A stretch of DNA of 64,000 nucleotides from Ascaris suum (lineage: Eukaryota; Nematoda; Chromadorea; Rhabditida; Ascarididae): the NCBI GenBank assembly GCA_013433145.1, contig CM024177.1:702501-766500 (forward strand). The letters are read 5' to 3'. Positions 1 to 32,300 of this stretch are shown here, piece by piece. Numbering within the stretch: the first letter of the stretch is position 1; every line of letters begins with the position of its first letter. The translations under genes and the position numbers were made by a program. Under the pieces are notes generated by a model that ran no database searches, was not told the origin of the DNA, and saw only the letters and a list, made by a program, of their open reading frames with translations.

Positions 1-589
1 AAATGAGTAGTCATTAGCTAGCAAACTAAGATTTCATTCTCACTAATCAAACTGTTTCTTCAATGTTCTTTTTTTTTTTCTTAATTATGCGAATGACGCG
101 CTCATCTCTCGTACGATGTGACGGATAACGATGAATGGTCACGAAATCAGCTATTCAACATATCCATTCCGAGTAGTTCCGACTATGGAGGAATAAGAGA
201 AGAGGGATGGGGGGGGGGGGAGATGGGGGGACGGGATGAACTGATAAGAGGCAGTGCTATTGTTTTGATAGTGGAGAAAGAGGATTATTGATGGATTAGC
301 CGGTGTGTATGTTGTTTTCAAGTTGCTATTCGTTTTTGCACACACATATTTACGTATATCTATGCAGCGAGTAAGCAATATTAACTTCTTTTAGAGCATT
401 GTGAATTGATGGACGTGATCCTCTGACACCTAATAACCAGGCCGTTGGCTGGCTGTAAGCGAGAAGGGCACTTTAAACTGATCATGACGAAAGGAGTGGT
501 ATTAGAAAAAAGCTTGAAGCGGGACACATCAATTTTGATTTGCTTTCGAACGAACACACATGCACGCAGAAACGAGTGAAAAAGTCGCG

Positions 590-737
590 TTCTCAGACTC
601 AACAACATGACAGAATACATATCAGATAGGCGAGCAGCTCTCAAACTATCCAGAGGCATGCACGATGGCGGCAGACTGTCCATCTTAGCATTATGTTCTT
701 CATTTACTCCACAACGCATCAAATTCACAAAACTGTA
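590..737 (-). CDS. Possible exon of an unidentified gene
   Basis: On the minus strand an acceptor-like GCTATTCAG ends at 738. It is followed by about 50 open codons of balanced, protein-like composition (FVNLMRCGVNEEHN ... MDSLPPSCMPLD ... LRAARLSDMYSVM) rather than the low-complexity residues typical of chance frames here. No clean donor or partner exon was found, and I do not recognise the family. The far end is only approximate. It could be the edge of a gene continuing left of the window, or a chance frame. Confidence 0.3.
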
Positions 738-1336
738 CTGAATAGCGCCCAAAAAAATGTTTCATTACTTTTGCAAGCGAGCGCTGATTATTAGCATATG
801 CAGGTGAAAACTTCTAAAATGAGTTCTGTATAGAACCAATCTTATAACAAAGCATCAAGGTATTATTCATGAGTATTTAACAGCGGTAGAGAATTCAAGA
901 ATTCTACAAGAAAAAAGACGGAGAAATGGCTCCATCGCTTTATCGTTTAGTACTGCTGAGAATGTTATCGGAAATATCGTTAATGGTTAGGAGGAATAAA
1001 ATAGCACCTAGAATATTTCCTTATCGTATACTATTAGGAATAAGGTATGGGGTGGAATAGGTGTCGACATTAGAATGCAATCACTTTAGAATCACTTCAA
1101 AAAATTTCATAAGCAGCTTTTCGGGAGAGACTGCATCAAATCAATATATTGGACACAGTGGACGCAGACACCTAATCGCTTAGTCGAGAAATCGTGGATC
1201 GACCCAGAACAAGGCTACACTCACTGTACAGGAATTGCAAGTTGCTTTCGCATAACATGATCTATTAGCGCGCCTCTGACGACTACCTTCAAAACTTTAC
1301 AAAAGGAGGAGGTGAGATTAATCACACGATGGGTTT

Positions 1337-1873
1337 TTACCGGGGTACCCCGGTGGTTTCTTCAGCGAAGGTAAAACGAATGCGCAGTTCGAAGAAAATA
1401 TGAGAAATGAACGGGACGAGGAACCTAGGAGAATTATCATAAGCGGCCACGAAATTGTTTCTGTGGTGTGTTTTAGAAATAACGATGAGATAATTGTGAT
1501 TTGAGAGGAACCATTTTGCTAAAGCTATGAATGCCGTTGAAAATTGGACCGGCACGAGTACTGACAAAACCAAAATTCTTGTTGCACCATATAGGAAAGT
1601 CCGACAGCATGGCTTCTTCCATGAATACTGCTCTACGAGCATGCAATACTTTAGCTGATTATCACTAACCGGGGAGCTTGGGTGGTCATTCTTTAAATCT
1701 ACATAGTGATGAAACAAGTTGGCTAACACTTGAAGCGAGCATTGAGAAGATGATTCATTATATACGAATAAATGACAAAAATGGTACGAAAATACTATGA
1801 GAAGACAAAACACGCCGCAGAATAGGACGATAGAAATCAACACTAAGAAGAAAGAAAGAAAGAAGAATGCCAT
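1337..1873 (-). other. Unassigned 178-codon open frame
   Basis: This frame is unusually long for such AT-rich DNA. The N-terminal ~40 residues are strongly hydrophobic (Phe/Leu/Val) and a second hydrophobic stretch lies near residues 95-120. Both are largely reverse-strand readings of purine-rich plus-strand DNA (the AAGAAAGAAAG run near 1845-1865), which gives Phe/Leu/Ser by composition alone. No family motif is visible. It is more likely chance than a membrane protein gene. Confidence 0.15.
1339..1354. repeat. 16-bp perfect GC-rich palindrome
   Basis: ACCGGGGTACCCCGGT reads identically on both strands and stands out in AT-rich surroundings. No associated element was recognised. Confidence 0.7.
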
Positions 1874-4800
1874 GACCTTATCGGTAGTTGTGTTAAAGCG
1901 CCTCCAGTCATTCGATGATTATAGCTCCCTCCACCGTTCAGCAATCAATATTGATCTTGGTGCATCATATCATATCGGCTCACAAATTCATTCTCGGTAG
2001 ATCGTTCTACTGTGCGGAAACTAAACTAACTCGTTGAGCACTTTCTTCAGTTTGAACTCTATAGAGCTAATTTCATGATTGCATAACATATGCAGAGATA
2101 TGTCAGATGAGCTGACAAGAAACGCGTTTTTGTGACCATTCTCATTGCATCAACGAGCATTGCAATCCGCCATCATTCATTCCCCCTAAATAATAAAATA
2201 ATCGCCGAAATCCTCTCATATTTTAGATTAGTATAAGAAGTTTGTTTCTAAATGATTGATTTTTCACGTGTGATGCATGCAACGAATTCTACTTTGAATT
2301 TCAAACTCGTAAGCAAATTTCAACGTTCTTCAATCCTTTTGAAGTTAACAGATTAACTTCAAAATTAATAGAGGTAACTAAAATGACTATTATATAGGTA
2401 AATGATGATCTAACACGTGCAATGATATGTTCACCGTTAATGCTCTCTGCAAATTGCAATTTGCAAAAGCAAATTTCGCATTCCAACATTGATAGATGAA
2501 ATTTTAACTATCAGATGCAAATATTGGTAGTCCGTAAAGATGAGATTATGCAGATGAAGATATAAAAAGTTAGCTAAAGATGCGGAAAATTTAGCGACGA
2601 AATTCTATTCGCTATCAATTAACAACATGTTTACGACAATACAAATAGGACAATTCGGTCTCAAATATCATCAGTTGATAGATGATAGAAGATGATAGAA
2701 GAATAATAATAGATGATAGATAGAAGATAGAAGAATTAAATACTGATATGCGATAAAAGAATAAAATTAAATTACATAAGTAGTAAATAGTAATTAATAA
2801 ATAGTGAGTAGTAACTTAATTGTTTAGCGGAGTAAAATATAATATTCATAAAGCACTCATAATACAATCTAAGAAGGTGAATAAGATGCATAATACTCAA
2901 AAAGCTGAGATCTCAAGTTTTCCTTCTATTTTTGAAAGATTTCCGGGATAATTAGAAAAACGATAGCGAAAGATGGGAAATATGATCAAAAAAATATTTC
3001 AATCTTAAATGACATCAATAATAACATTAGAACGACGAAACAAACTTATCTAAACAATAAGAGACAGCCGCCACCGGAAATTACCACTTCAATACTCCAG
3101 GAAATTTGACAATAGCAAACGCAATGAAATTCAACTCGAAAAGCGAATTTACCTCAATGACTTCAGAGGAGGGGAAAGGGGTGGGGAAGGGAGGGAATGA
3201 GTTCTGGGTGCATCAGAAGTCTCATAAACAAAGATGAGGTCGGATTGAATACTATAACACACTAAATGGTCTATAAAAAAATAAGACAAATGGCAGAACC
3301 ACAATGCGGAACATTTGTATGCAATATTATTTCTCTAAGTAATTTCATGCCCTGTAATAATATGAAAATTGTTGGGGTGATGTTTCTTATTTTTCCATTG
3401 CGGTTACAATTAAGTACCAATAAAATCACACTATTCGTAGTATGCTTTTCAGCGAAAGATACATCAAATTAAACTCTCTGAGCCATTAGATACTGCAAGA
3501 ATGCAGTCTTCTGATCTTATTTCGTCGGTAATCCAAAAGGTAGGCTCTTCCAAAAAAAGTTCGAAGTACGCTTAATCAGGTGAATCAAAAAGATGAGCAT
3601 AATAATAGAGCAACAGCCATGATCGGTTGAACGGCTTTGGAAGCACGTAATTTGCGGCAAGCCAACAACAAAATCTTAGTAAAAATTGCTCACTTGTCGA
3701 ACCATTTCTTCAATGGTTCCAATAGGTCTGATTGGGACCGCGCTGAAGTGTTCACAAGCCGCTTTACGGTATAATTAGAACTAGCAAACCAACCTTTCAG
3801 CTGAGTTCAGTTGTGCTTCATTTGCCAGAACACTTCTGTTCAAAAACTCATCATTCATTCAGGTGTATTATGACTCATCCACTTTGTCATTTGCATGCTG
3901 AACAACAATTAAGCGACCATACTGCTCCCGACTTTTTGTCGGCCTAATGTACATGACCGGTAACACTCGTTTGAAGTGTGGGCACTATGTGCATTTTTAA
4001 GAGGTCAGCTGAATGACCGTACACTCAATTGTCCATCATTCTTGACCGCCTCTGACCGGAAGTATAATTTTTGCAAAAAAAGTTTTCACCTCAAATAATT
4101 TCAACTTTATAAGTTTTCAAACGTAAATTAATTCTCCTCTAAGCATCATAACAGCTTTGTTCTGTTTTTCTACAAATCAATGACATCAGTATAGATCAAG
4201 CATACCTCTTGCAATTTAGTGGCAAATTATCCACGAGTGTCAAAATTAGCCTACAATTTTTGGAAAATCCACCTAGAGTGCTCAAAGGAAGAAAGAAACG
4301 ACTACGACCTGCGCCTGAAAGGATTATATTTCATTTGTATTGAAATGTGGATAGTGCTCATGGAATTTTGCCATTAAATTTATTCTCAGAAAATATACGA
4401 TACATAAATAGGCGATCAATTCGCATAGAAATGAATCATTTAGGCCGCGTATCGCTTAGCTAATTTCATTACCAGAAAGAGAGACTATAAACGTACATGA
4501 CATAACTTAAAATCATGAGTACTCTTTTGAAAACCTCCTTTGAGTTCATTAAAAACAAAAAACAGATACCTCTTTTAAGTCCGTCTTATTTTTGTTGAAA
4601 ACTAGACGTTGCGTTCGTCCATGCTTTTGTGTCATTTACCCGCCTACCTATACAGCTGTCTGCTATTTTCGACTCGGAAGCCGAGCACAATTCACACTCG
4701 TCGGCGTTACTGACTCCGTCCATTTTTGCTGCTCTTATGGATTAAAAATAATAGAAGTGACAAAAAAACGACGTAAAATTAGCCTATGCAATTTACGAAC

Positions 4801-6157
4801 CATTCATGTGCAATTGGTAGAAAACGATTGCAAAATCATATAAGCATTAAATTTACAAAAGGCATCGCCAGCTTTAAATGCAATTGTATAAAAAAATATT
4901 CTCTTAGTACTACGCAAATCTCAAGTACTCAAGGACCCGACCACTGATTGCATTCACGACGTACCCCATCAACGGCTTGAGTATTCAACCATTCACCATT
5001 AGAAGATCGAATTCAACAGTATTTTCTAATCATCTCAGCAATGAAAGGAACGCAATTATACTTCCATATTGCATTCTCACAAACATATTTCTCGTTTTTG
5101 TGGGAAAGGAAACATTGAATCCCTACATTGTTTTGAGAGGATTCTATGTCTCCTCCCATTACTGTCATTCCTTCTAGGTGTACATAAGCCTTGGTGCCTT
5201 GTCTTAGTGACCGTTTCTGTATACCCGCAGAGGCCGTGGCCCCCTTTACTGCCGCCCAAACATTTGTCGCGTTTCTCCGCGACAGCGTCTAAGACGGAAA
5301 AGAAAATGCGTAAAAACCATAAGATTTTACAACTTATAAAAACTATTCAGTCTGGAATCCACCACATTTGCCTAATCCAATAAGCTTGAAGAAGTGGCTA
5401 TACAATTTAACAAAAAGAAAAAACGGAAAACAAGATCGCTTAATCAAATTTCTGGGCCGAAATTTATCCACGAAGCCGGCATCGCAAATGAAACATTCGA
5501 AGACTTGAAATGATGAATTTTATTAGTTTGTATGAAACATTCGATCCCTATTATATTTTCAGATGATAGCTAGACGTCTTTTTATAACTCCCTAATGTGT
5601 CGATTCGAGTACAAATCTCATCGAATGCAGTCTTTATCGAAGCAAATCAAGTACTCACAACAACAATAGAACATAACTGAATAGATGACAAAAAAAATGT
5701 GACTTATATAGTATCACTTTGTGCCGAAGTATTAGCATATATGCAATAAGCATAATTAAGAAATAATAATTTCGCATGCGAAATCATAACTTTGCAATCG
5801 AATGTTGGATTGCAACACTTTTAATCAATCTTTGTTGAAGAGAACGTAAATCGGATCTATTTCCAATAAACAATGCGTAAAATCTTTTGAAGCAATGGAA
5901 ATCTCAACAATTGAATCTGTTATACGAATGAAAAATTCCGCGAAAAGAAATGAGATATCAGAAGAAAAAACATTTAATAACAAATGTGAATAATAATAAT
6001 ACCTCTGAGCGATGTAATTAACGATTATGAGGTAAAAGGTTTTTTCAAAAGGCAAAACATGAGGCAATTTACAATGTAAAAAATACACAATTAAAGGTGC
6101 TGTATATAACATACACCCATCACTCACGTAAAATATACTGTTATCTAATAATGCATT

Positions 6158-6159
<2 letters not shown>

Positions 6160-6233
<74 letters not shown>
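6160..6233. repeat. (AT)n microsatellite, ~74 bp
   Basis: An uninterrupted AT dinucleotide run just outside the 3' end of the nuclear receptor gene. Its translation gives an artefactual Ile-Tyr repeat inside an open frame at 5825-6280. Confidence 0.95.
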
Positions 6234-6237
<4 letters not shown>

Positions 6238-6826
6238 AAAACATCTCTGAAAGAGCTGGCGAACAAAAACAGTGTTTCACCCATCAGTGACCCCGACCTA
6301 CTTCAGTACGTCAGCAACCTATCCCTCCGGCAACCTTATATGGCAGCATCTTACGAAAAAAACAGATACTTCTAGAGACATTTCGTGAGTGCAGCAAACA
6401 ATAAAGTAACCCGTTCACTTGATACACAATGTTTATATATGTTACAATAAAAATCGATTTCATTGTTTACAGTGTTTCTGTGCGAGAAAACGTTTTGCTC
6501 AATCGTTACGATCTTCTCTTACCGAGTACTGCACTCACAGAGAGTGACCTTCCCGAAGATCTACTGTAAACTTCAACCGCTCCCTTCCATTTCCCGTTTT
6601 TCAGTGACTTTTATATTTCATCAATTGCTAGCAGATGTTTACTGCATTATCCTCCTTACTTTTTAAGTTTTGCCTTCTAAGAGTGAAAGCTTCGTCGATT
6701 TTTTTTTCCAAAAAAAGAAAAAAAAAAGTTGAGAAGACCGCACATTTATCACTTAATAAATATAAAATCTCTAAACAAACATTTTTTAAAAATGAACCTG
6801 TCATTAACATATTTTTTAAAAAACAT

Positions 6827-24214
<17,388 letters not shown>

Positions 24215-27200
24215 TTCGTGCACCTGTAATATGAATTTTTTGATTATTAATGTATAAAATCCATAAGATATTCAATGATGCATTCTATTCACGAAAATGT
24301 TGGTTCAAGCTATTTACTTAAAAAATAGCGAACAACGAACAAATTCAACATTTTATTATTGAAAGCACCGAAGGTATTTGAAGGAAGCAATGAAGCATGA
24401 CCTACGGAACAATCGGGATATACGCATCAAGGTAAAACCTCAACTCGATGTTCCCTCGTGCATTGTTTCAACGCTTGAAAAACTATAATCGAAAATGAAT
24501 AAAACTTAGAAAAGCATATCTTATGAAGGAGAAATTTTGAAATATACGCGTTAACTTTGAATGCGATAAGAATGATGCCAATATTAAGCTGTTTTCTAAT
24601 ATTTAGCAACTTGTTCGCTTGAAATGCTAAATTCAACACGTTGTTTTGTAAAACGCTCTTGCATATTCTATTCACAAATTTTGACGTAATATCTATAGAT
24701 CCATGCAACAAGATTCTCCACTGGCAAGGAAAGTCCGTTTTGAGATGAGCATATCTTCTTGGAGAGGAAATATTATAGAAAGGGAATAAACACGCTTCAT
24801 AATTTCAATAAATGAATTCAATTGAACATTTCTCGAAAAGTTTTTGGGAACTCAAAAAAATTTGCAAATCATATAAATGAAGTAACCTCCTTATATTCTA
24901 AAATTCGTTCAAGTGGGAGGATTAAGGAAGAGAGGACTCCTTATTCATTCTTTTTGCTTGCTACAATGAAACACTTTCTGATTCCTATATAATAGTAGTT
25001 TAATTAATGATTCGGGCAGACGTTAGCGCTTCAATTCTAGCAATAGTGTCGCTTAAATACTTCGTTGAAGTTTATTTGTCGATGAAAGTTTCTCTGTTTT
25101 CATCCCTCTATGAAGCGATTTGTCGTCGCAAATATAACCTCAAATAATGGAATATTTTCTGCTTAGTGGACATTTCCCTCGCCGAAATCGTGCAATATAG
25201 CAATAATTCTTGTCGAATTGAAAATATTATAAAAACAATGAATGCATTTAAAAAATATCTGCAAATTCCAAACAACATTACAATCGAATAATTAATTCGA
25301 ATTGGAAGGTGGTTAAGAAAGAGTTCCTAATTTCTTCTTAAACGATTTCACAACAGAATTTAAAAAATTTAAAAAACTGTCAAATAAGATGAATAATGCG
25401 CCCATCAATGCTTATATTAAAAGGTAACAAAAAAAGGTTAAATACGATTAATTTTGAGGACAAAACATAGAGAAGTAACTATTAGGCTCGCGATCTTTAA
25501 TAAGTATATAAAAGTGAAAAAGCAAAATGAAAGAAAATGAAAAAAAACCCGTAAAGATGATTGGACAAAGTGGTAACTATTAAGGATATGCAAATTATAG
25601 CACAATTATCGACAAATTTTCGTTCGAAATTTGCATATTTCGATGATTAGATTGGAGGAGCGAACAGATCAGATGTTGAGCTAAATTCACGTCCAATCAA
25701 AACAGCACAGTCGGTTGATACTTATAGCAACAAAAGGTGCCACTTGGATGGCCTCTAAAGAGTTATTAAAGCGAACTGGAGGAATCGCAACGCTTCCTCT
25801 ATGAAAATGGGAGGACCAGGTGAGACACTAGGTGATCGGATAAGAAGAGGTATGTTACGATAAGCGTTATCAATATAACAGCTGGTAGATCGATCGCAAG
25901 TAATCGTGCTGTAGTTGAGATTTTAGTGCGCGATTTTTGAATCCCCAGTGAATGTAATTGAGTAATTACATAGCTATAAAAGAATTCATTAATTTTTAAA
26001 CACAGCTTGTTTGTTAGAACAACGCACTGATAAATTTAAAAAAAAGAAGAAGAAAGAAATCATTGCAATGCAAACAATTTTTGCATTCAAATAATACAAA
26101 GGGCAATTGCATAACCATACAAAATAAAATTGCAATGATACTTGAAAAGAGTGCAATTTGCAACAATTGCAAAAAGCTTTATAAAGAATTGTATTATAAA
26201 AAGAATATGCTATGAAAAAAAAAAAAACTTTTTCTTCTTAGCTGGACATTTCTTATGACTAACAAATTTTGCTATATATGAGCTATTCGTTTGTTGGCTT
26301 TTTTTTTTCGTCTACCCAAGGGTACATTAAGTTCTTTCGTGTTTACTTAATCATTTACAGTTATGGATTGTACTTACTTAATCGTTAAAGGAAAAGTATA
26401 ATCTCATAAATGTGTGATTATTGCTATGTGAGCGTCTAAAGACGTTTATCATTATAAGTATAGATAATTAATCAAGAATCCATGCAATGTTATGATGAGC
26501 AATAGATATAAAAATAAAAATTTTTGAAAAACATTTATGAGCAAAAATGTAAAACAATAATTGCAAAAATAGCCTATGTAAATATAAACAATTGAAATTG
26601 CAATTAAGTTAGGTATTATTCTATGAAGCTCTTCTATTCTTTTTTAGCTTTGATAGCACAAATTATTTATTCAATTCAATTATTTTGCATGCCTAAATTT
26701 ATCTTTAATATTCAAATACGTTGAATTCTATCATTATATTATGCAGCAACAATATTAAACTTCAATAGAAAAACGAAATATTTGTGAGTTTTATTTCTAA
26801 AGTCATATGTTTGTTTAATTTTTACTCTTTTCATCATTTTTTAATTTCTATTAATTTCCGTGTCACATCAATCTCCTCCCCTCTTTATGACTATATAAAA
26901 ATCTCTATAAATATTTTCCCCATCTCACCAACATTTTATATCGTTAAAACAATAAAACACTCGATATTTTAAAAGAGACATTACTAGAAGCGTAGATGAT
27001 AGAGAGAAGCAAAAATTGCTGGAAACATCTGAAATCCAAATACCTCCCAATCCTAAATTTGACTGTCTATTAAAGTACCATTCCACGTCGACTTTCTTCT
27101 TTAATTTCGAATGCTAAAAAAATGCTCACAAAAACGATAAATGTTATGCTACTCGAATGTTCAATTTTGAAGTAAATAGCCAACCCCATATTCACTGATA

Positions 27201-30200
27201 GAATCACAACATAACAAAATCGTTACGCACAAAGATATTACCTCAAAAACTGCTTATTTTAATGAAATTAATAGAGGCTATCAGGAATTACTACACATTT
27301 ACTCACTATGAAATATATGGGATAAATGGGATCGCCGATGGCTATTGCCCTACCCTATAAAAGATTATCTGTTCCGATCCCAAAAAAATAAGATCATACT
27401 TGCCGAGAGGTAAATAAATGAGCGTCAGCGTTAACACACTTGCGAAAGGAATATCTACAGGGATATTATTTAGCCAAGGATTTGGCAAGGCAAGTGGCTG
27501 GCACTAACTAATCTTGTACTTGTCCGCACTTTACACTCATTTATTTCGACGTAGATTAATTCTACTTTACATCAACAATACTTCAAAGACTTCCAACATA
27601 ATAGAATATCTTACTAAAAAAACGAATATCTTGAAGAAAATTTCTCTAATTATTAACATTTTTCCAAAAAAGAAAAAAAAATTGCAATAGTTAAAGAAAT
27701 AAAAATCGAATAGGATCTATTGAGCACTTCGACAAGAAATAAAGTTTTTTTTTTGCCAACATTACCTTTAAGTTAGCGAATAGAGAAACTAATACTCAAT
27801 GAGAGAACAATCATATGTAAATATTTCAGGTGAGATTTCCACACAATGATAATAAATGGAATAATAAAAAATCTTGAAAGTTTTTAAAATTGCTCTTAGT
27901 CCAGGTAGATGTTATTAGGATATTTTCATGACTAATTGCATCTTATAATTTAACATCCTACCAAGTAATACTTTATCATCACTTACGATCGCATTTAAAA
28001 ATTGCACATGATTCAACATTGTTAAGAGAATTTTGCATTGTGAATATAATATAAGTGGAGAAAAAAAAACACTGAAAGAGGAAATTACTAAAAAAGAAAG
28101 TCGAAAAAATTGCACTCTATTGAGATGATGAAATTTGAAGAAAACTAGAAAACATTCAAGCGTTAGAAAATTGAAACACATTGAAAATGACCTTTTTTTC
28201 CCAAATCATAAAGCAATTATGATGATTCAAAAAGAGGATATTTATTGATAAATACTCTTAATTCACCATTTAAAATTTTTTTTATTTTTCTAGTTTTAAA
28301 TCTATATTTTTCGAAATATTTTTATTTTTTTCTTATTTTTCATACATTTATTGCCATTTCAACATTTTTCTTATTTCGCTACCGCCTAATATCGAACAAT
28401 TAACCCTCGTAAAAGTACCATCATTGACGAAGAAATAAATGAAAAGTGCGAGGAAGAATAAACTTGAGCGTCAAACCTGACCTAACCTCCATTTCAGTAT
28501 ACATATGGAGATTAAAATAAAACAGTTTAGAGAATTTTTGAGGCAACAGAGTAAAATAGCGTTGTAAAATTGCAGTTATATTGCCGAAAAAAAAACGCAA
28601 CAGAATTTGAAACTGAAAATTTCATTAGAATATTAGAAATTTGCATAAATATTCGGATGAAAGTGAAATTTGCATCCCTCGTAAGGGTAAAAATAAATAG
28701 TGAGCATATATAATTCATATTCGATGAAAATAGATTACAAATGTCCGTTAAATAAAGAAGAGAAGGAGAGAAAGAAAAAACAAATAATAAATAAATAAAC
28801 AAGAAAAAAATAAAAAAAGACTAGATCGTTATGAAGAGACGCTATGTGAAATCATACAAAAAAAAAGAAAACATCTTGAGAATGACTTCAAATCAACGGC
28901 TAAAAGTTATAAATCGTATAACATTAATGCATAATGTAATATGGATAACCTCACAAAAAAAAAAGAATTACGTTTTCAAATTTGCATATTTTCTTTTCTA
29001 TTAGCGATGAGGAAAACTTCTGGAGATTTTTATTGCGATGTTTCTTATATTGTTTGGAAAATTCACCTCAATTCACCTCATTTATCTCACGTTTGCCGTA
29101 TTAAAATAACGCAAATTATGGTATATTTTCTCTCGATTTTAACGCTCTAAGCGTAAAATAAAAATTGAATTCATCTATAAGGTTATCTAGAATAAAAATT
29201 TTTTACCAACGTATAATGAATATATGAAACTTAAGAGAGGACTAAATCGCGTTAAAATATTCGCATATTTTTTTGCGGGAATATATTTCATATTCCAATG
29301 AGTTTAGATTTTAGTAATTTTGCTCGAATTATCGACAATTGTGTAAAATATGAATACAAAATGAGTCGAAGAAAAAAAAAGTAAACGCTATGAAAGATGT
29401 TCGATAAAGCAAATCCACCGATTATTATCGCATCGATATTTAATATGATGAAATTCATGCTCGTTTAATTTTAATGTGGAAGTTTTTCAAAGAAGGAATG
29501 AAGCTAGAATCCCGGCTCCATCCTTTCATCCGTGAAAACTCTTCGGATGAAATGAAAATCGCTAACGTTTCTCAAATAGAAAGAGCGATACGAGTCTATT
29601 GACTAAAGTGCGTAATACTCTCAAATAATGAAACGTCATAGCAATTATTTATACTAGAGCATCAAATTATGTGCTAACTGAAATAGTTCAGTATCGCTAT
29701 GCTTAAATTCAACGCTATAATATATGCAAATTTATTTCAAATATACGACTTAATTTAGGACACAAACTTGCAGCTTATTTAATAAACTCAAACTGGAAAA
29801 AAAATCTTTTTTGAAATATTTATTTTTGTTGACAACATTATTAGTTCGATAATCATATGAAATGAATTAGAAAATTACAATATTCTATTTTGTTGGTGAA
29901 TATTTTTATGCTTACTTGTCGATTAGTATGGAAAAATTTTAGAAAAAAAGCTTCCTTGGCGCTTTGCCAACAGCAAAAATAAATTGATAAGTGATAATTT
30001 TATGTATGGCAATCTAATCTGTACCTATAACAAATTTGTAAGCATCAAAATGGTGGATATTTTTCAAGAAATTTTTCGATTATCTCAAAAATGCTTCAAT
30101 TGTATTGATTATTTCGGAAGGTTATTTTCGTTAAATGCTGCAATCAAATGAGAAAGATGAGAAAGTGGAAAATTTTTTTACAAAAATTTGAATAAAGATG

Positions 30201-32201
30201 TGGAAAATTTTATGAAAATATGAGATAGCCGTGCGGAAAATTCTATGAAAATATGCATAAAAATTGGAGAATTTTTTTTTCTCCAACGTTGAAAAAAAAT
30301 GCAAAAATTCAAATAGAGCGCAAATATTAGTCGTAGAAAGTATATTAGAAAAATAAAAGTAAAATTTGGTAGGAAGAAAAGAACTTAGAAAAAAAAAGAA
30401 TTTTATTGATTTATTTTTTTTTTGCAATGAATTTTTTTTAATAATAGAAATAAAAATTCCCCAAGAAAATTTAATGATATCGTTTAATGTGAAAATGATA
30501 AAATTAGAATGTTAATTGTAAGAAACGCTTCATCGGCTCACTTCATTGAACGATCATTGCTTCAGCTAACAAACACATCAAACACATCAATTTTTGGCAA
30601 CATTCCAATTGATTTTTTTTTATCGACGAAGAAAATTTCCCCTATATTCTACATAATTGTAAACAAAACGCACATTGTGTATGTATATACCAGAAGCAAA
30701 ATGTTGAACACCTAAGTTCAACTTTACAACATAATTTATCAATTTTTGCTCACCTATTTGCAACTTTATTTTGCAATTATGTTTTACAATTATAATCGCA
30801 TTGCATTTTATAAACCACTTTGCAATACGATTATAATTGCATTGCAATGTGCTAAGAAATTTCCACTAATCTGCGCATACCATAAAGCAAATCTTACTTG
30901 CATCTTCTCAAAGAATCAATTCATAGGATACGAAATATTTTTCAAATATTGCATTCTTTATCGAATTTAAAAATTGAAAATTTTAAATGAATTAGATTAA
31001 ATAAATATTCGAATAAGTAAAAATATCCGACGCATTATGTGGAAAGAGATTCGCACCCTAATTTCTTCGAATATTTCTACGATAGTCGATTAAGTGCAAA
31101 AATATCAAACGATAAGACGACAAGACTTCTTCTATTGAAAGATTCGTTGTATTCATGAGCGTTATGCAAGTATATCTAAACAAATGAATGTAATCAGTGA
31201 AATGAGAGCGCATTTAGAATATTATCAGCGAACGATCAATCCATATCGATCATTCCTACGTGTCGATTGAAACGAGTCCGACTGATAAGTACCGTGGTGG
31301 GTCAACTAACATTCGCCGCTTCCCGCTCTAGATAGTGATGCCTATGATGCCTTGAAACAAGAAAGAATACCTCCCGCTTATCATAAACAATACTAAAAGA
31401 TACGAACACATGTCATCATAAAACGATTATGATTTACTATAATGCTACAATAAATCGATTGGATTTTAATCATTGAATGATCAATTATATTCGCTCATTT
31501 GCTATCCAAACTCTTCGTTTGTGAGGAACATAAAACTTAACAAGTTGCAAAAAATGTTGAATTTTTTTATAAATTTAAATTTTGTCTTCAGAACGATCAC
31601 ATAAGAAACATATTCGCTAATCGATCAATACTTCTATAGGCATCATACCATTTGATCGCTAGTGGTGAAATTTATTCACGCAATGATTTTATGGTTTTTG
31701 AGAACAAACTGAAATTAAAGAAATTAAATTCCAGAATCAAAGAATGCTCTTTTTCTGCTGAAGCGAATTCGAGTAGAGCGTCGAATTTTACTTCCTGTGT
31801 TATATTTTCATGAAAATATTTTAGTATCGATGCTTTATGACGCCTTAATATGTGCTATTTATTTCAATTGTTTGTTTAATTGTTGACACTTCAACAATTC
31901 TCAAGTGGTTAATCATGCGATCTTTCTAGGGTTCATTCTCGTGAAGATGTTTTTTTTAACTGAAATCACCATTACAACGAAGATTGGGCTTATTGGGCTT
32001 ACAGGCTTATTGAACGATTATTGAACATAGGCATATTTTTTGATAATTCCTACCTAGTAAAGGTTTCCGTTTGATGTTACCTCAAAATTTTTACATCGTT
32101 TAGTTTTGCAAATATTTCACCTTCTTCTTCGTTGGACAACTTCAACTCGACAATCACTAAGCGTGAAGTTAGGAAACCTCCTGAATATAACGCACATTAT
32201 A

Positions 32202-32205
<4 letters not shown>

Positions 32206-32297
<92 letters not shown>
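32206..32297. repeat. (AT)n microsatellite, ~92 bp
   Basis: Pure AT dinucleotide run. It accounts for Ile-Tyr frames on both strands. Confidence 0.95.

Positions 32298-32300
<3 letters not shown>

Larger units (their letters stand above)
1..6826. other. Left flank of the receptor gene, no recognised gene
   Basis: This is AT-rich DNA with many stops in all frames. Apart from the items listed separately (coding-like exon near 0.6 kb, 178-codon frame at 1.3-1.9 kb, a palindrome and an (AT)n tract) I see nothing I can assign. Part of it should carry the 3' untranslated region of the nuclear receptor gene that ends at 6827, but I could not fix a polyadenylation site. Confidence 0.6.
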